From the NCBI GenBank assembly GCA_020443945.1, contig JAIZWN010000704.1, positions 1-7,999 of the forward strand: 7,999 nt of DNA. Direction: 5' to 3'. Positions 1-6,274 of the stretch are shown one piece after another. The translations under genes were made by a program, and so were the position numbers. Position 1 is the first letter of the stretch. Every line of letters begins with the position of its first letter. The stretch comes from Candidatus Thiosymbion ectosymbiont of Robbea hypermnestra. Its GTDB lineage: Bacteria > Pseudomonadota > Gammaproteobacteria > Chromatiales > Chromatiaceae. Under the pieces are notes generated by a model. The model made no database searches. It was not told the DNA's origin and worked only from the letters and a program-made list of their open reading frames with translations.

Positions 1-164
1 GGGACCTATATACGTAGCTAGCCACAGTGAGTGGTAACCGTTCAGCCCCCTCTTTAGTTTTGCCGTCCCTGGCACCTGGATTCCGGCAATCCCTGCCGGA
101 ATGAAGCGGTGGGAACTGAACGGTTACGGAGTCGTGGCTTTGGCTAACTATGTATATAGGTCCC
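1..164. repeat. Triple-nested inverted-repeat element (MITE-like)
   Basis: Three inverted repeats are nested about one centre. The outer arms are 1-24 and 141-164, 24 bp each with two mismatches, beginning GGGACCTATATAC. The middle arms are 34-45 and 116-127, a perfect 12 bp (GTAACCGTTCAG). The inner arms are 81-88 and 94-101, a perfect 8 bp (TTCCGGCA) with a 5-base loop. No reading frame inside resembles a protein. The size, the terminal repeats and the lack of coding content fit a non-autonomous miniature element or a large REP-like palindrome. The left flank lies outside the window, so a target-site duplication cannot be tested, and the true left end could extend further. Confidence 0.75.
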
Positions 165-194
165 AAAAATTGCTTCCCGGCAATTTTTCGGGAC
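160..194. repeat. Hairpin abutting the right end of the first element
   Basis: AAAAATTGC (165-173) pairs perfectly with GCAATTTTT (180-188) across a 6-base loop. The stem is extended by GTCCC (160-164) with GGGAC (190-194), leaving C189 as a bulge. The GTCCC used here is also the right terminus of the 1-164 element, so two alternative foldings compete for it. The stem resembles an intrinsic terminator, but it is AT-rich and is followed by CGGGAC rather than a free T tract. Confidence 0.55.
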
Positions 195-201
195 GCGAAG
201 G

Positions 202-459
202 CTGGTAGGATGGGCAAAGCAAGCGCCCGGCAGGCTGGTCCGGGGTTTCGGTCAGGCTACAAAGATTGCCGAACCACGACGGCCGGTTGGCGGCACGAAG
301 CGCGTGCCCATCGAATTTGGCGTTACGTCCTTTACGCCGTTTTGATGGGCACGCTTCGCTTCGTGCATCCGACAGGGAGCCCCGGCTCGAATAACCCTGG
401 GCGGTGATCGAAATCTCAGACCAGAGAATAGGCACGCTCCGCTTTGCCCATCCTACCAG
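202..459. repeat. Large nested palindromic repeat of the GGATGGGCAAAGC type
   Basis: The outer arms 202-220 and 441-459 are perfect 19-bp inverted repeats (CTGGTAGGATGGGCAAAGC). Inside, 302-312 (GCGTGCCCATC) pairs perfectly with 344-354. This stem continues outward, with a bulge, through CACGAAGC (294-301) against GCTTCGTG (358-365). A further 5-bp stem, GGCGT (319-323) with ACGCC (334-338), sits near the centre. All arms are variants of one unit, roughly GGATGGGCAAAGCGAAGCGTGCCCATC, a dispersed repeat type I recall from many gammaproteobacterial genomes. Short frames that cross it on both strands are by-products of the symmetry. No protein-coding signal is seen from 165 to 460. Confidence 0.7.
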
Positions 460-604
460 TTGGAGCGTGGGAGCCAGAGGCGGTATGGCGTTTCGGCGTG
501 TACTGGAAGGATGGTCCGGAAATTCACCTCTCGTTGGTCTGAGGCAGAGCCCCGCAGAGCTATGGTTTGGACTTTAGACAGCTTTTCGAATGGTTGGGTA
601 GCCC
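460..604 (+). other. Gene-free leader of the radical SAM gene with a doubtful 30-codon frame
   Basis: No clear sigma-70 promoter, terminator or repeat is visible. The only coding candidate is an ATG at 485 running to TAG at 575-577, which would give 30 residues (MAFRRVLEGW to the end ELWFGL). AGAGG at 476-480 lies four bases before the ATG and could act as a ribosome binding site. The peptide has no cysteine, no recognisable leader/core division and no family that I recognise. It ends 27 bases before the radical SAM start. It is noted because it is the nearest short frame to an enzyme with a peptide-binding-type domain; it may well be noise. Confidence 0.18.
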
Positions 605-2860
605 ATGACCGATAGCCGGCGGCCAAAAATGACCTCCGTACTCCTGGCGACCCCGCCCTTGCTGATGCCCAATGGGCCCTATCCCGCCACCGCGTATCTG
701 GCCGGCTTTCTGCGCACCCGCGGGATCGCCGCCCACCAGGTCGATCTCTCGATCCTGCTGGTCACGCGGCTCTTGTCCCGGGCCTTCCTGCCCCGGCTGC
801 GCCGGGCCGCCGAGGGGTACGCTGCCACTCGGCATGGGGCGCTCCACCCCACCGTCGCCTTCTTCCTGGAGGCCTACGAGGACTACGAACGGGCTATCGA
901 CCCGGTGATGGCTTTCCTCCAGGGTAAGGACCCCAGCCTGGCCCACCGCATCGGCTCCCGCGCCTTCTGCCCCGAAGGTCCGAGCTTCGTCACCCTCCAG
1001 GTGTACGGCGACCTGCTCACGCGGGGCTTCGGCCCGCTGGCGTTTCAGGATCGGGCCAAGCTGTTGGCGGTGCTTTTCCTGATGGATCTGGTCAATGTCA
1101 TCACGGCCACCGTCGATGAGGACTTCACCGTCTGGCGCTACGGAGAACGCCTGGTGGGCCCGGACTTCGGACCCCTGGCCGCCAAGCTGGCCGGGGAACC
1201 CTCCCTGATCGACCGCGAGCTATTGGACCTCTGGACGCCGATCCTCGAGACCCACCGCCCGGACCTGGTGTGCCTCACCGTACCCTTCCCCGGCAACTGC
1301 TATGCCGCGTTGCGTCTGGGCAAGGCCGTGCGCGAGGTCCTGCCGGCAGCCAAAATTGCCCTCGGCGGTGGGTTCGCCAGTGGTTACCTGCGAGACCTGA
1401 GCGAGCCGGCCCTGTTCGACTTCGTGGACTATGTGGTGCTCGATGATGGCGAGCGGCCCCTCGCATGTCTGCTCGAACACCTGGCGGGCCGCCGGCCACG
1501 CTCGGGCCTGCACCGGACCTGGGTGCGGGAGCAGGACCAGGTGGCCTACAAGGTCCAGGAGAACCTCCCGGACATCCCCCAGGCCGAAATCGGCACCCCT
1601 ACCTACGGTGAGCTGCCCCTGGACCACTACTTCTCGACCATGCGGTTCCCCAACGCCATTACCCGGCTCTGGCTGGACCTGCGTTGGAACAAGCTCAGCC
1701 TGGCCCGTGGCTGCTACTGGCACAAGTGCGCCTTCTGCGACACCCATCTGGACTATGTCTGCCGCTACGACCCGGCGCCGATCGCGCTCACCCTCGAGCG
1801 CATGGAACGCATCGCCGCCGAGACCGGCTGCTCCGGCTTCCACTTCATCGACCAGGCGGCCTCGCCCAAGCTGCTCAAGGCCCTGTCCCAGGCGCTCATC
1901 GAGCGGGGCTTGAGCTTCAGTTGGTTCACCAACATCCGCTTCGAGCGCGCCTTCGCCGACCCCGCGCTCACCGAACTCATGGCCCGCGCCGGCTGCATCG
2001 GCGTCACGGGCGGCCTCGAAACCGCCTCGGACCGGCTGCTCACCCTCATGGACAAGGGCATCACCCTGAAACAGGCGGTACGGGCCTGCCGCGCCCTGAC
2101 CCGCGCCGGCATCTCGGTGCATGCCTACCTGATGTACGGCTTCCCTACCGAGACCGAGCAGGAAATGATCGACAGCCTGGAGCGGGTGCGCCAGCTCTAC
2201 CAATTGGGCTATATCCAATCCGCCAACTGGCAACGCTTTGTGCTTACCCTCCACAGTCCCATGGCCCGCAACCCCGAGTACTATGGCATCCGACCACGCC
2301 TCCCCGACGGAGGCTTCGCCCGCTACGGCATCCACCATGACGACGCTACGGCGTGCGGCAACCTCGGCCTGTTCGAGACCGGCCTCGAACGCGCGAACAA
2401 CTACCTCATCATGGGCATCGGGCTGGAGCGGGACGTGCGCTCCTGGTTCTCCCAACCCCTGGACCCGCCCCAGGTGCCGCCGGACTTCATCCGCTCCCTG
2501 GTGCCGCCCGATACGGGAGAACACCAGGACACCCGGCGAAAACAACCCTGGCGGCCCGCCGGCGCTGACTGGGCCGACCGACCCAGACACGGATTTCGGG
2601 CGCCGGACTGGATCGTGATCGACCCGGACGCCCAAGACCTGGTGCTGTTCGACGTCAACGAAGACACCGCCTACCGCTTCGAGGGCATCGGCGCCGAATG
2701 CTGGCGGCTCCTGGCGGCGGGCCTTTCGGTAACGGAGATCGCCGAACGTCTGGCGACAAGCTACGCCACGCCGCGGGAGCGGGTCTTAGCCGACATCTCG
2801 GCGCTCATCGACGACCTCTGCGAAAACGGCCTCCTGCGGCGAAGCTACGCAGAAGACTAA
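605..2860 (+). CDS. B12-binding-fold radical SAM protein with C-terminal PqqD-like (RRE) domain
   Basis: The 751 residues divide into four parts. Residues 12-50 and 218-294 read as the two halves of a cobalamin-binding-like Rossmann region (ATPPLLMPNGPYP; IALGGGF at 251-257), separated by a mostly helical insert. The DxHxxG cobalamin ligand motif is absent. Residues 360-610 are the radical SAM core, with the iron-sulfur cysteines C370, C375 and C378 in RGCYWHKCAFCD (spacing CX4CX2C). GFHFIDQA (411-418), GGLETASDRLL (469-479) and YLMYGFPTET (508-517) are typical of the barrel. Residues 633-665 form a polar, proline-rich linker. Residues 668-745 match a PqqD-like fold: VLFDVNEDTAYRFEGIGAECW, then a winged-helix pattern ending in LCENGLL. 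PqqD-like domains bind leader peptides in RiPP pathways, so a peptide-modifying role is inferred, but the substrate is unknown. The ATG at 605 has a weak ribosome site; ATG 629 (MTSVLLATP) is a possible alternative. Confidence 0.88.
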   Translation: MTDSRRPKMTSVLLATPPLLMPNGPYPATAYLAGFLRTRGIAAHQVDLSILLVTRLLSRAFLPRLRRAAEGYAATRHGALHPTVAFFLEAYEDYERAIDPVMAFLQGKDPSLAHRIGSRAFCPEGPSFVTLQVYGDLLTRGFGPLAFQDRAKLLAVLFLMDLVNVITATVDEDFTVWRYGERLVGPDFGPLAAKLAGEPSLIDRELLDLWTPILETHRPDLVCLTVPFPGNCYAALRLGKAVREVLPAAKIALGGGFASGYLRDLSEPALFDFVDYVVLDDGERPLACLLEHLAGRRPRSGLHRTWVREQDQVAYKVQENLPDIPQAEIGTPTYGELPLDHYFSTMRFPNAITRLWLDLRWNKLSLARGCYWHKCAFCDTHLDYVCRYDPAPIALTLERMERIAAETGCSGFHFIDQAASPKLLKALSQALIERGLSFSWFTNIRFERAFADPALTELMARAGCIGVTGGLETASDRLLTLMDKGITLKQAVRACRALTRAGISVHAYLMYGFPTETEQEMIDSLERVRQLYQLGYIQSANWQRFVLTLHSPMARNPEYYGIRPRLPDGGFARYGIHHDDATACGNLGLFETGLERANNYLIMGIGLERDVRSWFSQPLDPPQVPPDFIRSLVPPDTGEHQDTRRKQPWRPAGADWADRPRHGFRAPDWIVIDPDAQDLVLFDVNEDTAYRFEGIGAECWRLLAAGLSVTEIAERLATSYATPRERVLADISALIDDLCENGLLRRSYAED

Positions 2861-2918
2861 CCGAATAAGGCTCAGCCCGTAGGTTGGGATGGCTGCTCCA
2901 GGTACTCTCCAGCAAGTC

Positions 2919-2976
2919 CTTTTATAACCTTGTCTTGGTGTTTCCAACGCAAACGCCAAGATAGGGTTATCAAAAG
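2919..2976 (+). repeat. Long intergenic hairpin, wobble-paired on the + strand
   Basis: The arm 2924-2943 (ATAACCTTGTCTTGGTGTTT) faces 2951-2970 across a 7-base loop. Seventeen of the 20 pairs are Watson-Crick, and the other three are G-U or U-G when read as + strand RNA, so the RNA stem is unbroken. CTTTT (2919-2923) with AAAAG (2972-2976) adds five pairs beyond a one-base bulge at 2971. It lies 59 bases after the radical SAM stop and 58 before the dehydrogenase start. No T tract follows, so it does not look like a classical terminator. It may protect or process mRNA, or be a small repeat element. Confidence 0.7.
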
Positions 2977-3020
2977 TGAGTGTGGTCGGTAAAATCGCCG
3001 GTCAAGTATGGTCCAAACTC

Positions 3021-3025
3021 GAGGT
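3021..3025 (+). promoter_or_regulatory. Ribosome binding site that selects the dehydrogenase start
   Basis: GAGGT lies nine bases before ATG 3035. The upstream in-frame ATG at 3008 has no purine-rich site and would add nine residues (MVQTRGTDA) that are not typical of the family. The start at 3035 is therefore preferred. Confidence 0.6.
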
Positions 3026-3034
3026 ACGGACGCT

Positions 3035-4321
3035 ATGTCCCTCAATTTCGATCTGCAACGGGTCCGGGTCGCGGTCATCGGTCTCGGCTATGTGGGGCTG
3101 CCGCTGGCCGTGGAGCTCGGCAGGCGCTATCCGACGGTGGGCTTCGACATCGATGCGGACCGTGTCGCGGAGCTGCGGGCCGGCCGGGATCGTTCGCTCG
3201 AAGTGGAGCCGCGGGAGCTGCGGGCCGTGACAAGGCTGACCTACACCGAGAGCGCCGACGACCTGGCCGGCTGCAATCTGTTCATCGTCACGGTTCCCAC
3301 GCCCGTAAACGCCCACAAGCAACCGGATCTGCGGCCCCTGGAAGGGGCCAGCCATACCCTCGGTACGGTGCTGAAGGCAGGCGATACCGTCGTCTATGAG
3401 TCGACCGTCTATCCCGGCGCCACGGAGGAGGTGTGCGTCCCGATCCTGGAGCGAATATCCGGCCTCGTGCTCAACCGGGATTTCTTCGTCGGCTACAGCC
3501 CGGAGCGCATCAACCCGGGGGACAAGGAACATCGGCTGAAGGATATCCGGAAGGTCACTTCGGGCTCCACCCCCGAGGTCGCCGACTTCATCGACGACCT
3601 CTATCGGAGCATCATTCCCGCCGGCACCCACAAGGCCGGCAGCATCCGGGTCGCCGAGGCGGCCAAGGTCATCGAGAACACCCAGCGCGACGTCAACATC
3701 GCCCTCATCAACGAGCTCGCCCTCATCTTCGACCGCCTGCGGATCGATACCCAGGAGATCCTCGCCGCGGCGGGCAGTAAATGGAACTTTCTGCCTTTCA
3801 AGCCGGGCCTGGTGGGCGGTCACTGCATCAGCGTCGATCCCTACTACCTGACGTATAAGGCGCAGGCCGTCGGCTATCACCCGGAGATCATCCTCGCCGG
3901 CCGGCGCCTCAACGACAGTATGGGTGCCTGGATCGCCGGTCGCCTCGTCAAGCTCATGACCCGGCGTAACCTGCTGTCACAAGACAGCCGGGTGCTGGTG
4001 CTCGGTCTGACCTTCAAGGAAAATTGCCCGGACCTGCGCAACACCCGCGTGGTGGATATTGTCCGAGAGCTGGCCGATTACGGCCTCTCCGTGGATGTCC
4101 ATGATCCCTGGGTGGATCCCCGGGAGGCCGAGGACGAGTATGGCATCGCGCCGATCGGGGACCCCCGACCGGGCAGCTACCATGCCATCATCCTGGCCGT
4201 GGCCCATCGCCAGTTCGGGGACTTGGGAATAGAACGGCTGCGGGCCTGGGGTCGACCCGGCGCCGTGGTCTTCGACGTCAAGCATGTGTTCCCGGCCGAC
4301 GCCGTGGACGGCAGGTTATAG
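3035..4321 (+). CDS. tviB: Nucleotide sugar dehydrogenase, TviB/WbpA-type (UDP-GlcNAc/UDP-hexose 6-dehydrogenase)
   Basis: This 428-residue cytoplasmic enzyme would oxidise C6 of a UDP-hexose or UDP-HexNAc to the carboxylate in two NAD+-dependent steps. The N-terminal Rossmann motif is VAVIGLGYVGLPLA (12-25). YESTVYPGATEEV (121-133) and GYSPERINPGDKEHRL (153-168) are family signatures. AEAAKVIENTQRDVNIALINE (207-227) carries the conserved lysine K211, and GGHCISVDPYYL (261-272) carries the catalytic cysteine C264. The C-terminal UDP-binding domain has GLTFKENCPDLRNT (324-337) and ends DGRL, as TviB-like proteins do. Length is normal for the family. Substrate choice between UDP-GlcNAc, UDP-GalNAc and UDP-glucose cannot be read with certainty, although the overall pattern favours the TviB/WbpA branch over classical UDP-glucose dehydrogenase. 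The epimerase gene follows after 81 bases, which suggests one transcription unit making an activated uronic acid for a polysaccharide. Confidence 0.93.
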   Translation: MSLNFDLQRVRVAVIGLGYVGLPLAVELGRRYPTVGFDIDADRVAELRAGRDRSLEVEPRELRAVTRLTYTESADDLAGCNLFIVTVPTPVNAHKQPDLRPLEGASHTLGTVLKAGDTVVYESTVYPGATEEVCVPILERISGLVLNRDFFVGYSPERINPGDKEHRLKDIRKVTSGSTPEVADFIDDLYRSIIPAGTHKAGSIRVAEAAKVIENTQRDVNIALINELALIFDRLRIDTQEILAAAGSKWNFLPFKPGLVGGHCISVDPYYLTYKAQAVGYHPEIILAGRRLNDSMGAWIAGRLVKLMTRRNLLSQDSRVLVLGLTFKENCPDLRNTRVVDIVRELADYGLSVDVHDPWVDPREAEDEYGIAPIGDPRPGSYHAIILAVAHRQFGDLGIERLRAWGRPGAVVFDVKHVFPADAVDGRL

Positions 4322-4402
4322 CCACCGAAGCCTACGGCGGATACGCCAACTCCCCTTTTCCGACCGGGGCCGCCCGGCAATCCGCATTGTGAGCAGTCCA
4401 GC

Positions 4403-5416
4403 ATGAAGATCCTGGTAACCGGCAGCGCCGGCTTCATCGGCTCCGCGCTCTCGCTACGCCTCCTGGCGCGTGGCGACGAGGTGATCGGAATCGATAACCT
4501 CAATGACTACTACGACGTGGAGCTGAAGCGGGCGCGGCTTGCACGCACCCTCGCCTATGACCGCTACCGGGAAGTGTGCATCGACATCCAGGACCGGACC
4601 GCCGTTGCCCAGGCCTTTGCGCAGTACCGGCCGCAACGGGTAGTGAATCTTGCCGCCCAGGCCGGGGTCCGTTACTCCCTCGAGAACCCCATGGCCTATG
4701 TGGACACCAACCTGACCGGCTTTGCCAACATCCTGGAGGGCTGCCGCCACCAGGCGGTCGAGCACCTGGTCTATGCCTCGAGCAGCTCGGTCTACGGCGC
4801 CAATACCGACCAGCCCTTCTCCGTCCACCACAATGTGGATCACCCGCTGAGCCTCTATGCCGCCAGCAAGAAGGCCAACGAGCTCATGGCCCACACCTAC
4901 AGCCATCTGTACGGACTGTCCACCACGGGATTGCGCTTCTTCACCGTATATGGCCCCTGGGGCCGGCCGGATATGGCCCTGTTCAAATTCACCCGCGCCA
5001 TCCTCGCGGGCGAGCCGATCCCCGTCTTCAATTACGGGAAGCATCGTCGGGACTTTACCTACATCGACGATATCGTCGAGGGGGTGCTGCGGGTCCTGGA
5101 CCGGGTCCCGGAGCCCGATCCCACCTGGACCGGAGAACACCCGGATGCGGCGACTAGCCAGGCGCCCTATCGCCTTTACAACATCGGCAATCACCAGCCG
5201 GTGGAGCTGATGGACTACATCGAGCTACTGGAGAACTGCCTCGGAATCAAGGCGCAAAAGGAGCTGCTGCCCCTGCAACCGGGGGATGTGCCCGATACCT
5301 ACGCGGATGTGGAAGACCTGGTTACGGACATCGGCTACCAGCCGAATACGCCGGTCGCGGTCGGCGTAGCCCGTTTCGTCGATTGGTATCGCTCCTATTA
5401 TGGAGAAAAGAAATAG
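4403..5416 (+). CDS. UDP-uronate 4-epimerase, NAD-dependent extended SDR (CapI/LspL-like)
   Basis: The 337 residues form an extended short-chain dehydrogenase that interconverts gluco- and galacto-configured UDP-uronic acids. The NAD-binding motif is GSAGFIG (7-13). The catalytic triad is the serine run in YASSSSVYG (124-132) with Y152 and K156 in YAASK. QAGVRYSLENPMAYVDTN (86-103) and YGPWGRPDMALFKF (183-196) are hallmarks of UDP-glucuronate 4-epimerases of the CapI/LspL type. RRDFTYIDDIV (215-225) is the usual substrate-side motif. It lies downstream of the 6-dehydrogenase, which would supply its substrate, giving UDP-GalA if the dehydrogenase uses UDP-glucose or UDP-GalNAcA if it uses UDP-GlcNAc. 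The ribosome site is weak (GAG at 4391-4393), so translation may depend on upstream coupling. Such pairs are common in capsule, O-antigen and exopolysaccharide loci, but no glycosyltransferase or transporter is in the window to say which. Confidence 0.92.
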   Translation: MKILVTGSAGFIGSALSLRLLARGDEVIGIDNLNDYYDVELKRARLARTLAYDRYREVCIDIQDRTAVAQAFAQYRPQRVVNLAAQAGVRYSLENPMAYVDTNLTGFANILEGCRHQAVEHLVYASSSSVYGANTDQPFSVHHNVDHPLSLYAASKKANELMAHTYSHLYGLSTTGLRFFTVYGPWGRPDMALFKFTRAILAGEPIPVFNYGKHRRDFTYIDDIVEGVLRVLDRVPEPDPTWTGEHPDAATSQAPYRLYNIGNHQPVELMDYIELLENCLGIKAQKELLPLQPGDVPDTYADVEDLVTDIGYQPNTPVAVGVARFVDWYRSYYGEKK

Positions 5417-5433
5417 GGTAATCGTTCAGCCCC
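5417..5433. repeat. Second copy of the GGTAAYCGTTCAGCCCC motif
   Basis: This 17-base stretch matches 33-49 in the first palindromic element with one difference (T5422 for C38). It begins on the base after the epimerase stop codon and lies directly before the promoter region of the first toxin-antitoxin pair. Here it stands alone: no inverted partner is seen nearby. It looks like a half-site or remnant of the same repeat family and marks the edge between the polysaccharide genes and the accessory strip. Confidence 0.55.
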
Positions 5434-5452
5434 ACCTCCCATGTCGACAAAA

Positions 5453-5490
5453 TTGACGTATAATTCCTTGGTGCGATATACGGCGGAGAG
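5453..5490 (+). promoter_or_regulatory. Probable promoter and ribosome site of the DUF6364/PIN module
   Basis: A perfect TATAAT at 5459-5464 would place transcription start near 5471, leaving about 25 bases of leader with GGAG (5485-5488) seven bases before ATG 5496. No good -35 lies 17 bases upstream. TTGACG (5453-5458) touches the TATAAT, so it can only serve as a -35 for the weaker TATACG (5477-5482, spacing 18), which would remove the ribosome site from the transcript. TGTCGACA (5442-5449) is a perfect 8-bp palindrome just upstream and could be part of an operator for the antitoxin. Confidence 0.5.
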
Positions 5491-5495
5491 ATACC

Positions 5496-5741
5496 ATGAC
5501 AACCAAATTGACCCTACGCATCGATGAGCGCCTGATCCGGCAGGCCAAGACATACGGACAGGCTCACGGAAAATCCGTATCCAAGCTCGTCGCCGACTAC
5601 TTTGCCCTGCTCAATACCCGCATGGACCGCGGGCAAGAGAAGCCCACGCCACTGGTCGATTCTCTGTACGGCCTGCTGAAGGATAAGGGGCTCGACCAGG
5701 AAAGCTACAGAGAACACCTCGCCGGGAAATATGGGTTGTGA
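5496..5741 (+). CDS. DUF6364-like ribbon-helix-helix antitoxin
   Basis: This 81-residue protein begins with a ribbon-helix-helix DNA-binding pattern: the strand KLTLRID (4-10), then helices covering DERLIRQAKTYGQAHGKSVSKLVADYFALL (10-39). The polar C-terminal half, with LVDSLYGLLKDKGLDQESYREHLAGKYGL at 53-81, fits the toxin-binding tail of DUF6364 antitoxins, which are usually paired with PIN-domain nucleases. GGAG lies seven bases before the ATG. The gene precedes a PIN gene on the same strand, as expected for a type II toxin-antitoxin operon in which the antitoxin binds the toxin and represses the shared promoter. Its stop codon overlaps an ATG (TGATG, 5739-5743), but that frame stops after four codons. 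The family assignment is from pattern and context; the length is normal. Confidence 0.82.
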   Translation: MTTKLTLRIDERLIRQAKTYGQAHGKSVSKLVADYFALLNTRMDRGQEKPTPLVDSLYGLLKDKGLDQESYREHLAGKYGL

Positions 5742-5857
5742 TGAGGTGCAAGTAATCGATATCGGATGGCGGCAGATTTTCAGGTTGTAAGCTGCCGATC
5801 AGACCGGACCATCACCAATTGGCGGCCATGTTCCAACTGAAATCTCGACCACCACCG

Positions 5858-6274
5858 ATGCGAGTGCTCTTCGATCTCAACGTCCTCCTGGACGTCCTGC
5901 TCAACCGCGTACCCCACACGGCCGATTCCACTGCCGCATTGCGACTCGCCGAGACCCATGCCGTCGAGGGATACCTTTGCGCCGCGGGGGTAGACACACT
6001 CGACTATCTGCTCACCCGTGGCCTGGGCCGGAAAAAGGCCCGGCTTCATCTGGGCACCATCCGCAAGATCCTGCGTATCGCCGAAGTAACCGAGACCGTC
6101 ATCGACACGGCTCTGGCCCTGGATTGGCCGGATCTCGAAGACGCAATCACCCATGAGAGTGCCCGCCTGCAGGGAATCGACGTCATTGTTACGCGGGACA
6201 TCAAAGGTTTTTCCTCGGCCCCCCTCCCCATCTACACCCCGTCCGAGCTGATTGCCACGGTAGCGGTAAACTGA
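5858..6274 (+). CDS. PIN-domain toxin (probable ribonuclease, type II toxin-antitoxin)
   Basis: From ATG 5858 the product has 138 residues and opens with the first PIN strand, MRVLFDLNVLLDVLLNR, where D6 is the first metal-binding acid. Later acids fit the PIN_3-type pattern: D46 or D49 in GVDTLDYLL, D95 in DLEDAI, and D114 in VIVTRDIKGF. PIN toxins are Mg-dependent RNases that often cut tRNA, rRNA or mRNA; the target here is unknown. All expected acids are present, so the toxin looks intact. Earlier in-frame starts exist at ATG 5828 and TTG 5819, but they add a poorly conserved, proline-containing tail (FQLKSRPPP), and none of the starts has a good ribosome site. The 116-base gap after the antitoxin is larger than usual for such pairs. 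Confidence 0.85.
   Translation: MRVLFDLNVLLDVLLNRVPHTADSTAALRLAETHAVEGYLCAAGVDTLDYLLTRGLGRKKARLHLGTIRKILRIAEVTETVIDTALALDWPDLEDAITHESARLQGIDVIVTRDIKGFSSAPLPIYTPSELIATVAVN

Noticed and set aside
165..188. Intrinsic terminator at the AAAAATTGC/GCAATTTTT hairpin
   Set aside because: The stem is AT-rich, the T run is part of the stem, and CGGGAC follows it, so no free U tract is left.
148..435. Overlapping short reading frames on both strands (148-435 minus, 150-407 plus)
   Set aside because: They lie wholly across palindromic repeats, have no ribosome site or recognisable domain, and their composition reflects the repeat symmetry.
605..1490. Firm claim that the radical SAM protein binds cobalamin
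   Set aside because: The fold-like pattern is present, but the DxHxxG ligand motif is not seen. Many such proteins bind cobalamin without it or not at all, so only the fold is stated.
1220..2635. 471-codon open frame on the minus strand inside the radical SAM gene
   Set aside because: It is antisense to a gene with clear conserved motifs. GC-rich codon bias leaves such shadow frames open, and its translation shows no domain.
3002..3880. Minus-strand frame opposite the nucleotide sugar dehydrogenase
   Set aside because: It is a shadow of a well-conserved gene, with no start signal or domain.
5453..5482. TTGACG with TATACG as the antitoxin promoter
   Set aside because: Transcription would start at about the ribosome site and remove it. 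The perfect TATAAT at 5459 gives a better leader, although its -35 is poor.
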